A stretch of 36,201 nt of DNA from Prevotella histicola JCM 15637 = DNF00424 (GCF_000613925.1 NZ_BAJX01000023.1:1-36201); one strand, 5' to 3'; counted from the stretch's first letter, positions 1 to 8,094 are shown. Notes: generated from the sequence alone by a model not told the origin. A program made the numbers and translations.

Positions 1-163
1 CTTGGAACTTTTTTCATACTAAACTTATCCCGAACTCAAGTATACTAATAAAGATATAGAAAGGAAAGAGAAAGGATTTTACTTGTGCTCTCTACGATTA
101 TTAGAGGTAAGAAATAAACTGCTGATAGATGCCCTTTTAACCTCTTATAGCTACACTCCAACG

Positions 164-185
164 AATTATTTACATGTAAATAATT
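164..185. repeat. Perfect 22-bp AT-rich palindrome
   Basis: The two 11-base halves (AATTATTTACA and its exact complement) meet with no loop. It lies about 80 bp upstream of the candidate sigma-operon promoter, so it could be a dimeric repressor or activator site. No T-run follows it, so a terminator is less likely. Function is unknown. Confidence 0.5.
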
Positions 186-263
186 TGCTCAAAAGTTATT
201 GTAAGCATAAAAAAGAACCATTATCAAGAATACAATTAATACCATAAAACAAATAAATTTATG

Positions 264-292
264 CCTTTGATGTCACCTTCTACAAACTAATA
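264..292 (+). promoter_or_regulatory. Candidate ECF-type promoter of the first sigma operon
   Basis: The block CCTTTGATGTCAC (264-276), six bases, then CAAACTAATA (283-292) lies 60 bp before the first gene of the operon. The same two blocks with the same six-base gap occur upstream of the other ECF sigma gene of this window (28354-28382, minus). Bacteroidota ECF promoters are known to carry a GTAAC-like -35 and a CGTCTAA-like -10; TGTCAC and AACTAAT resemble these. Autoregulation is inferred. Confidence 0.55.
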
Positions 293-351
293 ACGTTATA
301 CAAGTGAATCGGTTCAGAAAGAAAACCAAATGTATAACATATTAAAAATAA

Positions 352-807
352 ATGATTATGAATTATGTAATATTAATATCAATTATTGAAAGTCTCGTTC
401 CGATAGCAATTGTAGTAGTTCTTCCAATCGTAATAGTTTGGTTCTACTATAGAAACAAACAACTTGAAGCGACCAAAAGGAGTGAGATTATAATGGCTGT
501 TATTGAAAAGAATCCTGAGGTTGACATACAGGAGTTCCTCAACAAACTGAACTCTCCCAAAAAGTCATATAAAGAGCAACTGATGACAAAAATGCATAAG
601 GAAATGCTTTGGGGAACAATATGCCTTATCGTAGGGGCGACAGGCATCTTGGCTATCATAGTTCTGAGCATCCTGCAAGGCTTTTACAAAGGAAATATCG
701 GTATAGGTTTTGTATTTGGCGTTGTCCCATTGGCAGTAAGCTGTGGGCTGTTGGTAGCCTACAACAATGCCAAAAAGACTTTGGAAAACTTGAAAGACAA
801 CGATTAG
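352..807 (+). CDS. Small membrane protein, DUF6249-like
   Basis: A 151-residue protein with an N-terminal hydrophobic segment (about residues 5-32), a charged cytoplasmic-looking stretch (33-84) and two more membrane segments (86-109 and 116-137). The charged stretch contains a short helix with 'NPEVDIQEF', as I remember in DUF6249 proteins; the family name is from memory, not from a search. It begins the operon: the sigma factor starts 6 bp after its stop and a third gene follows. Membrane proteins of this type commonly sit beside ECF sigma factors in Bacteroidota, so a role in sensing or holding the sigma factor is plausible but unproven. ATG codons at 352 and 358 are both usable starts. 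Confidence 0.75.
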   Translation: MIMNYVILISIIESLVPIAIVVVLPIVIVWFYYRNKQLEATKRSEIIMAVIEKNPEVDIQEFLNKLNSPKKSYKEQLMTKMHKEMLWGTICLIVGATGILAIIVLSILQGFYKGNIGIGFVFGVVPLAVSCGLLVAYNNAKKTLENLKDND

Positions 808-813
808 GTTATT

Positions 814-1296
814 ATGACAAGAGAACAATTCGTCGAACAGGTCAGTCGGGAACAGGCACATCTACGCCGGTTCCTGACGGCTTTATGCTGCGGCAATAGT
901 GCTGAAGCTGACGATATTGCTCAAGAGGCTCTCATCAAAGCCTACCTTCGCAGTAGTCAATATGACGAACGTGGACAGTTCTCGGCTTGGCTAATGAAAA
1001 TTGCTTATCGTGTCTTCATAGACTCTCGTCGCAAACAGAAACACCAACAGGAACTACCCCTTGAGAAGGCTATCACGCTCCAAGGAAACAGTAAGAGTGA
1101 TGAAGCCTTCCGCTATCAAGAACTACACACTGCGTTGGCAACGCTCTCGGAGACAATGCGCACAAGTATCCTGCTTCATTATATGCAGGGTTATCAGATA
1201 AAAGAGATTGCAGAGATAACCGAAAACAGTGAGGATGCAATTAAGAAACAACTCTCACGTGGACGGCAAGAACTTAAACATATTTTGGAAAGATGA
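814..1296 (+). CDS. ECF-type RNA polymerase sigma factor
   Basis: 160 residues, the usual size of an ECF sigma factor with only regions 2 and 4. Region 2 (about 15-85) has the acidic 'EADDIAQEALIKAYL' helix that binds the beta' subunit, and 'FSAWLMKIAYRVFIDSRRK' for -10 recognition. Region 4 (about 105-158) is a helix-turn-helix, with 'QIKEIAEI' and then 'DAIKKQLSRGRQEL' as the DNA-reading helix. It lies 6 bp after the membrane protein gene and overlaps the next gene by 4 bp (ATGA), a sign of translational coupling. The downstream partner is a candidate membrane anti-sigma factor. It probably directs transcription of its own operon through the element at 264-292. The regulon cannot be told from sequence. 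Confidence 0.9.
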   Translation: MTREQFVEQVSREQAHLRRFLTALCCGNSAEADDIAQEALIKAYLRSSQYDERGQFSAWLMKIAYRVFIDSRRKQKHQQELPLEKAITLQGNSKSDEAFRYQELHTALATLSETMRTSILLHYMQGYQIKEIAEITENSEDAIKKQLSRGRQELKHILER

Positions 1297-1682
1297 ACGA
1301 AGATAAATTCTTGAAAGACTTGCTCTCGGACTATCATCCACAACTATCGGATGACAATGCCTTTATGCAAAGACTGCAACGACAGATGGAACTCATCGAA
1401 GAAGTCAAGGCATATCAACGTGCGGAGAGCCGAAAGAACAAACTGATGTCGCTTAAACTGCTTGTTGTTGGGGTTGTTTTGGGCTGTATTGTGACGCTTG
1501 CAAGTTTCACACTGCCTAACATCTTTGACAGATATATCAATGGGACTGAATCGGAATTCATCCTTACTTTGCTTCACAACATTCAGTATATCGGACTGGC
1601 AATAGGTGCAGGCTTCGTCACACTCAGCCTATTGTTTACCACGAAATTAGTAAATCTAAAAGACGAAGTACCACTTCAATAG
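1293..1682 (+). CDS. Membrane protein coupled to sigma factor, candidate anti-sigma factor
   Basis: 129 residues: a soluble, charged N-terminal half (1-50, helical, with 'FMQRLQRQMELIEEV') followed by two membrane segments (about 52-74 and 97-117) and a short tail. The start overlaps the sigma factor stop by 4 bp. A cytoplasmic N-terminal domain anchored by membrane helices and co-translated with an ECF sigma factor fits an anti-sigma factor, but I see no zinc-binding HxxxCxxC motif, so it is not the classical ZAS type. The role is inferred from context only. Confidence 0.75.
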   Translation: MNEDKFLKDLLSDYHPQLSDDNAFMQRLQRQMELIEEVKAYQRAESRKNKLMSLKLLVVGVVLGCIVTLASFTLPNIFDRYINGTESEFILTLLHNIQYIGLAIGAGFVTLSLLFTTKLVNLKDEVPLQ

Positions 1683-1710
1683 TGGTTTCTTTGGGCTTTG
1701 CTGAAGTTGA

Positions 1711-1809
1711 CATAACAGATAACGCGATTACAAAAAAGGTAGACCTTTTTGGGCAAAAAGGTCTACCTTTTTTAAAGAAACCGTCAACCTTTTTGAAGAA
1801 AGAGTTACC
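1711..1809. repeat. 22-bp periodic intergenic element, diverged copy (E)
   Basis: Three 22-bp units (1744-1765, 1766-1787, 1788-1809) each start with CCTTTTT and end in a variant of GTYWACC. The left end is closed by a perfect 19-bp hairpin with a 4-base loop (1732-1750 against 1755-1773; arms carry GGTAGACC / GGTCTACC). A flank at 1711-1736, read on the minus strand as TTTTGTAATCGCG then TTATCTGTTATG, resembles the flanks of the four main arrays. It lies between convergent genes. The hairpin with A-run and T-run sides could end transcription from both directions. Confidence 0.7.
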
Positions 1810-1862
1810 CTCTTCTGAATATATCCAATTATAAGACAGGAATAAGTTTGGAGAAATAAAAA

Positions 1863-1891
1863 AGGAGATGTGCTGTTATAACACATCTCCT
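1863..1891 (-). terminator. Intrinsic terminator of the coiled-coil lipoprotein gene
   Basis: A perfect 10-bp stem (1863-1872 with 1882-1891, AGGAGATGTG) is followed on the minus strand by a TTTTTTATTT run. It lies 24 bp after the stop of the lipoprotein gene. Confidence 0.85.
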
Positions 1892-1914
1892 CTTTCTTAT
1901 TTTGTATTTTATGA

Positions 1915-2829
1915 TTATCTAACCTGAATAACCAAGTATTTACTTGTGCTCCAGAAGGTCTGTGGATCAGAGATACGAAGTACATACTGACCGTTAGTAT
2001 CCGTTGTAAGTGAGTAACTGTTGCTCGGGTGAGAAGTCAAAAGACGCGCACTCTTACTGTAAAGTTTAATCTCCTTAGTAACACGGATATCAATCTTTGT
2101 GAAGTAACCTTTGTTGAATGAGCCCTGCAAAACCTTACCTCCATCGAGGATTCGCTGTGCTTTCAGCTCGCTCTTTGTACCGAATACGTACCAACCAGTA
2201 TTCAGTTGTCTATCTTGAGTATTGATAGTTTCAGTCTTCTGGTTGCTCTCTGTCTGAAGATTCTCTTTCTCCTTAGTAAGGTTTTCCTTCTCAGTTGTCA
2301 AGTTTTCCTTATCGGTCTTCAGATTCGTTACGTCAGTATTTAAGCCTGTAATAGTCTCATCAAGTTCCTTAATGTGAATATTCTTTGAATCAAGCTCAGC
2401 ACGAAGTTTCTTCAATTCAGCCTCCTTCTGGCCCAACTGAGTAGTCAATTGTGCGAGAGTTTTTCTCATAGCCTCACCCTTAAAGCCAGTCTCACGCAAC
2501 TGCTGCTGTAGCTTTTTGATGAGTTCACGGTTCTCTTTCATGCGCTGAGCAATGAACTGAATGTTCTCTTTTACTTGTGCTGCCTTATCTGCACGTTCGC
2601 CATCCTTAGCGATTGTTACACGATTCTCTGCCGCATTAATATCAGAAAAGCCTTGCTGAATATCATTCAGCGTACTCATCATGTCATTAATTTCATTATC
2701 ACGTGCGTCTATAATAGCGCGTAAAGAGTCATTTTGAACATCAGCTGAGTTAAGAGCTGACTTCTTGTCTTGGTTGCAGGATGCAAGTGCAAAGACACCA
2801 CATGCTGCCAAAATTAATAGCTTTTTCAT
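1915..2829 (-). CDS. Coiled-coil lipoprotein of unknown function
   Basis: 304 residues. It starts with a lipoprotein signal peptide whose lipobox ends ALAS-C18, so the mature protein is lipid-anchored facing the periplasm or on the outer membrane. Residues about 30-210 are almost wholly helical coiled coil; residues 169-196 are four near-identical heptads (NLKTDKE, NLTTEKE, NLTKEKE, NLQTESN). The C-terminal part (about 211-304) looks like a compact beta domain starting 'TGWYVFGTKSEL'. It follows rsmI by 31 bp on the same strand and is likely co-transcribed, with its own terminator. The architecture suggests a periplasmic spacer or scaffold; I recognise no enzymatic motif and give it no function. 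Confidence 0.85.
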   Translation of the reverse strand: MKKLLILAACGVFALASCNQDKKSALNSADVQNDSLRAIIDARDNEINDMMSTLNDIQQGFSDINAAENRVTIAKDGERADKAAQVKENIQFIAQRMKENRELIKKLQQQLRETGFKGEAMRKTLAQLTTQLGQKEAELKKLRAELDSKNIHIKELDETITGLNTDVTNLKTDKENLTTEKENLTKEKENLQTESNQKTETINTQDRQLNTGWYVFGTKSELKAQRILDGGKVLQGSFNKGYFTKIDIRVTKEIKLYSKSARLLTSHPSNSYSLTTDTNGQYVLRISDPQTFWSTSKYLVIQVR

Positions 2830-2860
2830 AATTATTCGTTTTTATCAGTTCTCTTCTTTA

Positions 2861-3568
2861 TTATCTATTTACTTTGTTTTTATCAGAACTTTTAACCTTT
2901 TCTTTGCCTGCGACGACAATAACAAACTCACCACGCGGTTCTGTTTCCTTGAAGTGAGCAATGACATCAGCCAACGTTCCACGCACACTTTCCTCATGAA
3001 TCTTTGATATTTCCCTACAACAACTAACCTGTCGTTCGGTTCCAAAGACCTCAGCAAACTGTTCTAAGGTTTTCACTACACGATAAGGAGACTCATAGAA
3101 AACCATTGTTCGCGTTTCATCTACCAGACTTTCCAACTGTGTTTTACGTCCTTTCTTCTGTGGCAAGAAGCCTTCAAAGCAGAAACGATCACATGGAAGA
3201 CCACTTGAAACCAATGCTGGAACAAAGGCAGTAGCCCCTGGAAGAGTTTGAACAGTGATACCATTGGCAGCCGCTTCACGTGCAAGAAAGAAGCCAGGGT
3301 CACTGATTCCAGGCGTACCAGCATCCGAAATGAGCGCAATCGTTTCCCCTGCTTTCAATCGATTGACTATTCCTGCAGACGTACTGTGCTCATTAAACTT
3401 ATGATGAGACATCAGATGATTCTTTATTTCGAAGTGTTTCAGTAAGATACCAGAGGTCCGCGTATCTTCACACAAAACTAGATCAGCTTCCTTAAGGATT
3501 CTGATTGCACGGAGTGTCATGTCCTCCATGTTTCCAACCGGCGTCGGTACAAGGTATAATATTCCCAT
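2861..3568 (-). CDS. rsmI: 16S rRNA (cytidine(1402)-2'-O)-methyltransferase RsmI
   Basis: 235 residues. The N-terminus 'LYLVPTPVGNMEDMTLRAI' with 'ADLVLCEDTRTS', the SAM-pocket loop 'LISDAGTPGISDPG' and 'VQTLPGATAFVPALVSSGLP' are the hallmark blocks of the RsmI branch of the tetrapyrrole-methylase fold. The enzyme methylates the ribose of C1402 in the decoding centre. The length is somewhat below the ~280 of the E. coli protein; the C-terminal extra domain is absent. A good -33/-7 promoter pair (3579-3609) puts the transcript start only a few bases before the ATG. The lipoprotein gene follows in the same direction. Confidence 0.95.
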   Translation of the reverse strand: MGILYLVPTPVGNMEDMTLRAIRILKEADLVLCEDTRTSGILLKHFEIKNHLMSHHKFNEHSTSAGIVNRLKAGETIALISDAGTPGISDPGFFLAREAAANGITVQTLPGATAFVPALVSSGLPCDRFCFEGFLPQKKGRKTQLESLVDETRTMVFYESPYRVVKTLEQFAEVFGTERQVSCCREISKIHEESVRGTLADVIAHFKETEPRGEFVIVVAGKEKVKSSDKNKVNR

Positions 3569-3578
3569 ATATCGGCTG

Positions 3579-3609
3579 CAAATGTATAGTAAAACACAAA
3601 GAAGCCAAA
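3579..3609 (-). promoter_or_regulatory. Bacteroidota-type promoter of rsmI
   Basis: On the minus strand TTTG (3606-3609), 19 bp, then TACATTTG (3579-3586) match the Bacteroidota -33/-7 consensus. The ATG is only 10 bases beyond the -7 box, so the leader would be about 4-6 nt. Confidence 0.65.
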
Positions 3610-3737
3610 ATAAATTAGGCTTTTTTACACAACTATCAAATCCCTTAGCAAAGCCTTTTAATATATAAATAAGGCAATAAAAAACTACTCATTAGTCATT
3701 TAACCTCGAACAATTAACTGTTCTTAGGATTTTTATT

Positions 3738-3745
3738 TATCTTTG
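3738..3745 (+). promoter_or_regulatory. -7 box of thymidine kinase gene
   Basis: TATCTTTG fits TAnnTTTG; no clear -33 TTTG is visible. It ends 8 bases before the first ATG (3754) and 17 before the second (3763), so the leader is extremely short. Confidence 0.5.
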
Positions 3746-3753
3746 CATGACAT

Positions 3754-4344
3754 ATGATATCTATGGATAATTTAAATGGAGAGAGACGTCGAAGGGGACG
3801 TATAGAGGTTATTTGCGGGAGTATGTTCTCTGGTAAGACAGAAGAACTCATCCGACGTATGAAGCGAGCACAGTTCGCTAAGCAGAGAGTTGAGATCTTT
3901 AAGTCATCAATTGACACACGTTATTCGGAAGAAAACGTTGTCAGTCATGACCAGAATACCATACGTTCAACTCCCATTGACTCCTCTGGTAACATTCTAC
4001 TCCTTGCTTCAGACATTGATGTTGTGGGCATAGATGAAGCTCAGTTCTTAGATGATGGGCTGATGGATGTATGCAATCAATTGGCAAACAATGGTGTCCG
4101 CGTCATCGTAGCAGGACTGGATATGGACTACAAAGGTGTTCCTTTTGGTCCAATACCTGCACTTTGTGCTGTTGCAGATGAAGTAACCAAGGTACATGCT
4201 ATCTGTGTAAAGTGTGGCGCATTGGCCTATGTCAGCCATCGACTCATAGCTGATGACCATCGTGTCATGCTTGGAGAGCAACAAGAATATGAGCCTTTAT
4301 GCCGAGAATGTTACCAAAAGGCCCTCAAAGAAGAGAAAAAATGA
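3754..4344 (+). CDS. tdk: Thymidine kinase (type II)
   Basis: 196 residues. It phosphorylates thymidine to dTMP with ATP in the pyrimidine salvage pathway. Visible parts: P-loop GSMFSGKT (22-29), Walker B 'VVGIDEAQF' (90-98) with Glu95 as the likely catalytic base, lasso region near '[13 protein letters not shown]', and a structural zinc site from Cys151, Cys154, Cys183 and Cys186. The length is typical. The start could be ATG 3754 or ATG 3763 (Met4); the very short distance from the -7 box makes the second start a fair choice. The permease gene follows 20 bp after the stop, so the two are probably co-transcribed. Confidence 0.95.
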   Translation: MISMDNLNGERRRRGRIEVICGSMFSGKTEELIRRMKRAQFAKQRVEIFKSSIDTRYSEENVVSHDQNTIRSTPIDSSGNILLLASDIDVVGIDEAQFLDDGLMDVCNQLANNGVRVIVAGLDMDYKGVPFGPIPALCAVADEVTKVHAICVKCGALAYVSHRLIADDHRVMLGEQQEYEPLCRECYQKALKEEKK

Positions 4345-4364
4345 TTTTAAAAGGATAATACTTT

Positions 4365-5488
4365 ATGCCACAAGTTATCACATTCGATAAATTCATTCGA
4401 TGGTCATTGATGGCGCTTGCAGCCGTTGCTGTGTTTTTGATTATCAAAGGACTATCAGAAGTTTTACTACCATTTTTCATTGCATGGTTCCTTGCTTACC
4501 TGCTCTACCCTATCGTAAAGTTCGTACAATACAAACTACACGTACCAGGAAGAGCAATAAGCATTATCGTAACACTTGCCTTTGTTGTAGCTATCATCAC
4601 GGCAATCTTCATGTTTATCATACCTCCTATGCTCGATCAGGTGGACCGTTTCACCCATATCATCAACCGATATGTACATGAAACAGCCCATACAAGCAAC
4701 ATTGCAACTATCATTCAACGGTGGATCTTAGAGAATCAGGAACAAATAGAGAAGTATCTGAAGAGTCCAGACTTCACAAATACCATTAAAACTGCCATGC
4801 CCAAGCTGTTTTCGGTAATCGGTCAGACGGCAAGTATAGTCATTTCTATCATCGCATCGGTCATTACTTTACTCTACATGTTCTTTATTTTGCTCGATTA
4901 TGAGACACTAACAGAGAACTGGATAAAGATATTTCCCAAGAACGTACGCCCTTTCTGGCTGGTTTAGCAAAGGATGTTGAACGTGAATTGAACAACTATA
5001 TACGTGGACAAGGATTGGTTTCGCTATGTCTGGGAATCCTTTTTTGCATCGGCTTTACAATCATTGACTTCCCGATGGCTATCGGTATGGGAATCCTTAT
5101 AGGTATTCTGAATCTTATACCTTATCTCCATACCTTTGCACTTATCCCTACTGCGTTTCTTGCTTTACTAAAGGCTGCAGACACAGGGCAGAACTTTTGG
5201 ATCATATTTGGCTCTGCTTTAGCCGTCTTTGCCATTGTTCAAGTACTGATGGATATGGTGATAACGCCAAAGATCATGGGTAAGGCAATGGGCTTGAACC
5301 CTGCTATTCTGCTTCTTTCCCTTTCTGTTTGGGGTGCCCTGTTAGGCTTTATTGGACTTATCATAGCCCTACCTCTAACAACACTCATCATTGCTTACTG
5401 GCAACGTTACGTCACTAAAGAGCACAAACTGAATGAGGTTGAGGCATCTTCTGCACCCACTGAGGCAAAAGATGATGATAAGAAATAA
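4365..5488 (+). pseudogene. AI-2E / PerM-family permease, broken by a 1-base frameshift
   Basis: The N-terminal part (4365 to about 4952) has membrane helices starting 'LIIKGLSEVLLPFFIAWFLA' and a periplasmic helical region. Frame 1 then reads into TAG at 4965-4967. The family sequence continues without a gap in the -1 frame from the CCCTTT run at 4949-4954 (PFLAGLAKDVERE, then NNYIRGQG) to the stop at 5488, with the conserved late block 'IPYLHTFALIPTAFLALL' and 'VITPKIMGKAMGLNPAILLLS'. Adding one base there gives 374 residues, the normal family size. The family (UPF0118) includes exporters of AI-2 and sodium/proton antiporters; substrate unknown here. Either a lost T in the run (mutation or sequence error) or -1 slippage on C-CCT-TTC would explain it. 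The TTG at 4988 is not a believable independent start. Confidence 0.85.
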
Positions 5489-5627
5489 GGGAAAATAGCC
5501 GTAACAGGCAAGGAAGAATAGTACTTTGACAAGGTACAAATCTGCTAATTTCAACCCATAAGTTGATTAACAAGACAGAGATACTACGTGGTTTATGTAA
5601 AATAATATCACAACCTGCTTTTAAACG

Positions 5628-5768
5628 ATGCTCTTTTGCGTTGTAAAAGGTGCCCTTTTGCAACGCAAAACATGCCCTTTTGATGTGTAAAAGATGCCCT
5701 TTTGCAACGCAAAAGGGCATCTTTTATTTTACCTTTAATAACTAACTGGCATTCTGATGGTTACAAAA
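5628..5768. repeat. 22-bp repeat array A with closing hairpin and flank
   Basis: Four 22-bp units (5628-5649, 5650-5671, 5672-5693, 5694-5715), of form RTGCYCTTTTG, then five or so variable bases, then AAAAR. The right end closes as a perfect 17-bp hairpin with loop AAC (5689-5705 against 5709-5725; arms GATGCCC / GGGCATC) followed by TTTTATTTT. The flank at 5731-5768 contains AATAACTAACTGG and GGTTACAAAA. It sits in the 401-bp gap between the convergent permease and manA genes; the rest of that gap shows nothing else. Confidence 0.9.
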
Positions 5769-5889
5769 CAAGATTTTAAACATTATCTCCTACTTTCCTA
5801 TCGTAGCCAAAGTAAAAACTGTTAAGATATTTCCTACAACCCTAAACTTGGCTTTCAAACTATCAAAAGTAGTGAGTAAGAATCCAGTT

Positions 5890-6852
5890 TTACACATAAG
5901 ACTCCAGGAACTTGATTGTTCCAGAGACCTTCACAGTTGTCATTGTAGCTGGTAAAAGAACACTTTCGCCTGCCTGGAAAGGAGTAACGTTCCCTTCAGC
6001 ATCCGTTATCTCGCCACTACCAGACAAGCCTACGAAGATTACAAAGGAGTCTAAGTCACTATAATCTATCGTCATTGGTTCCGTAAGATCGTATACAGAC
6101 GTGGTGAAATAAGGACAACGAACCAACTCAACTGGCTCATCCTTCCGTGGTTCATACTTTGTTCTGTAGTCTGGATAGACCGTATAATCTATACATGCGG
6201 CAGCCTCTTTCGTGTGCAACTGTCGATAGTTTCCTTCTTTATCCTTGCGTTTGAAATCGTAAATACGGTAAGTAATGTCGCTTGTTTCCTGTATCTCAGC
6301 CAAGAAACAACCAGTACCGATAGAGTGAATACGCCCTGCAGGAAGGAAGAACACGTCACCTTCTTTAACAGAATACTCAGCCAGAGCATCTGTAATGGTA
6401 TCGTTCTCCACCATCGCTGTATACTCTTCAGGGGTAATCTGCTGCTTCAAGCCACTTCGTAAAGAGGCATCAGCATCTGACTTCATAACGTACCACATCT
6501 CCGTTTTACCCCTACTCTTACCCAAAGCCTGTGCCTGTTCATCAGTTGGATGTACCTGAATAGAGAGTTGCTGACGTGCATCGATAAACTTAACAAGCAG
6601 AGGAAACTCATTACCAAAGCGTTCGTAGTTCTCTTTTCCCACTAACTTATCCTTCAAAGAGGCAACAAGATCATTTAGTTTCCAGCCTGCATAGTCGCCT
6701 TCAGCAACTATACTCTCATTGTCTTTCACACCTGAAACTTCCCAACTTTCGCCTACTTGCTTCTCATTACTGTCCAAATGTTTGAACGGAACAATCTTTT
6801 CTCCGCCCCAGATGGTTGTTTTCAGCAGTGGCTTAAACTTAAGTATATTCAT
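5890..6852 (-). CDS. manA: Mannose-6-phosphate isomerase, class I
   Basis: 320 residues. It interconverts fructose-6-phosphate and mannose-6-phosphate in the cytosol, feeding mannose catabolism or GDP-mannose and capsule sugars. The cupin metal site can be read as Gln99 and His101 ('SIQVHPTDEQA'), Glu118 ('KTEMWYVM') and His176 ('LPAGRIHSIG'). The length matches the short bacterial type (Bacillus ManA, ~315) rather than the ~390-residue enterobacterial form. It is a single-gene unit facing the permease, with a -7 box at 6922-6929. Confidence 0.95.
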   Translation of the reverse strand: MNILKFKPLLKTTIWGGEKIVPFKHLDSNEKQVGESWEVSGVKDNESIVAEGDYAGWKLNDLVASLKDKLVGKENYERFGNEFPLLVKFIDARQQLSIQVHPTDEQAQALGKSRGKTEMWYVMKSDADASLRSGLKQQITPEEYTAMVENDTITDALAEYSVKEGDVFFLPAGRIHSIGTGCFLAEIQETSDITYRIYDFKRKDKEGNYRQLHTKEAAACIDYTVYPDYRTKYEPRKDEPVELVRCPYFTTSVYDLTEPMTIDYSDLDSFVIFVGLSGSGEITDAEGNVTPFQAGESVLLPATMTTVKVSGTIKFLESYV

Positions 6853-6921
6853 AAATCTTCGCTATTTGGAATTACTTTAAATGGTTCTGTACCTTAAACA
6901 GATACACTTTTTTTATATGTG

Positions 6922-6929
6922 CAAAGATA
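6922..6929 (-). promoter_or_regulatory. -7 box of manA with a direct repeat
   Basis: On the minus strand TATCTTTG. The 11-mer AAAGTGTATCT occurs twice, at 6925-6935 overlapping this box and again at 6900-6910 in the leader, 25 bases apart. The second copy might be an operator half or a decayed promoter copy. Confidence 0.45.
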
Positions 6930-7061
6930 CACTTTATTCTCCAAACAACGTCTACCATTCTAACAAAAAAGGACTTTCTAAAAGCACTATCGATGGGTAA
7001 TACATTCTCTATATGTGTAAACTTATCAGTCTATAAGCCCCGTTTTCTCACTTTTATTTGC

Positions 7062-7069
7062 TAACTTTG
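7062..7069 (+). promoter_or_regulatory. -7 box of metF
   Basis: TAACTTTG fits TAnnTTTG, 21 bases before the metF ATG. No clear -33 element is seen. Confidence 0.5.
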
Positions 7070-7090
7070 TAGCCAAATGCACAGTAAAGT

Positions 7091-8047
7091 ATGGACATAA
7101 AGACACTTCTGAACGACGGTACTACGGAGAGGCGTTTCTCATTTGAGGTATTACCACCATTAAAAGGCAATGGTACCGCATCGCTCTTTCGCAATATTGA
7201 CCAACTCAAGGAATTCAATCCACAATTCATTAACATAACAACACATCACAGTGAATTCGTATATCACGAACGGGAAGACGGACTACTGGAACGACAAAGC
7301 ATACGTCGCCGACCAGGAACAATAGCTATTGCGGCAGCTATTCAACAAAGATATGGTATCCCAGTCATCCCACATGTCATCTGTTCGGGTGCCACAAAAG
7401 AAGATATTGAATACGAATTACTTGATTTACAGTTCCTCGGCATTGACACACTCATGCTCCTTCGTGGTGACAAAGCACGTGAAGACCGGCAGTTTACACC
7501 AACCAAAGGAGGACACAGGCATACAACTGACCTGATAGAACAAGTAAAACTGTTTAATGATGGTAAGTTCATTGATGGGTCAGAGATGAAACATCCAGGT
7601 AATCCTTTCACCTATGGAGTAGCCTGTTATCCCGAGAAACATGAAGAAGCGCCTAACATTGAACAGGACCTTCAGTACTTAAAAAAGAAACAAGAGTTGG
7701 GTGCTTCCTTTGCTGTTACGCAGCTTTTCTACGATAATCAGAAGTTTTATGACTTCCTACAACGTGCCCGCAACATGGGAATTACGATCCCTATTGTGCC
7801 CGGTATCAAGCCTTTTGCTAAGCTTTCACAGCTGAATATCGTTCCAAGGACATTCCACTGTGACATTCCAGAAGAGCTTGCAGGATTAGCAAGGCTCTGC
7901 AAAAATGATGATGAAGCACGTGAACTGGGTATTGAATGGGCTACAAGACAAGTCAAAGATCTCTATGCTCACGGCATAAACAATGTACATTTCTATACTG
8001 TTTCAGCTGTTAACAGTGTGCATGAAGTGGTCAGACGACTCTTATAA
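7091..8047 (+). CDS. metF: 5,10-Methylenetetrahydrofolate reductase
   Basis: 318 residues, a single FAD-binding TIM-barrel domain. It reduces methylene-THF to methyl-THF, the methyl donor for methionine synthesis. Diagnostic pieces are 'FSFEVLPPLKGNG' (with the catalytic Glu near residue 19), 'IPHVICSGATKEDIEYELLDLQFLGIDTLMLLRGD' split over two strands of the barrel, 'GVACYPEKHEEAPN' and 'FAVTQLFYD'. The start follows a -7 box. holB follows 47 bp downstream in the same direction. Confidence 0.96.
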   Translation: MDIKTLLNDGTTERRFSFEVLPPLKGNGTASLFRNIDQLKEFNPQFINITTHHSEFVYHEREDGLLERQSIRRRPGTIAIAAAIQQRYGIPVIPHVICSGATKEDIEYELLDLQFLGIDTLMLLRGDKAREDRQFTPTKGGHRHTTDLIEQVKLFNDGKFIDGSEMKHPGNPFTYGVACYPEKHEEAPNIEQDLQYLKKKQELGASFAVTQLFYDNQKFYDFLQRARNMGITIPIVPGIKPFAKLSQLNIVPRTFHCDIPEELAGLARLCKNDDEARELGIEWATRQVKDLYAHGINNVHFYTVSAVNSVHEVVRRLL

Positions 8048-8094
8048 GACTGTGTACCGGACTTTAAGCAACACCTAATTAGAGTACAAGAAAG

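Larger units (their letters stand above)
1..351. other. Left-end intergenic region
   Basis: No credible coding region is visible; all frames have frequent stops. It holds a perfect 22-bp AT-rich palindrome at 164-185, a short stretch at 125-139 resembling part of a 22-bp repeat unit (AGATGCCCTTTTA), and the candidate sigma-operon promoter at 264-292. The gene to the left lies outside the window. Confidence 0.6.

Noticed and set aside
125..139. Remnant of a 22-bp array at the left end
   Set aside because: Only a single AGATGCCCTTTTA word is present, with no second unit or hairpin, so it may be chance.
4988..5488. Separate gene for the second half of the permease
   Set aside because: It would start at TTG inside a conserved block, and the preceding codons in this frame still match the family.
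5415..5720. 101-codon minus-strand frame over array A
   Set aside because: It is the chance translation of the 22-bp repeats and runs into the permease gene; the period is not a multiple of three.
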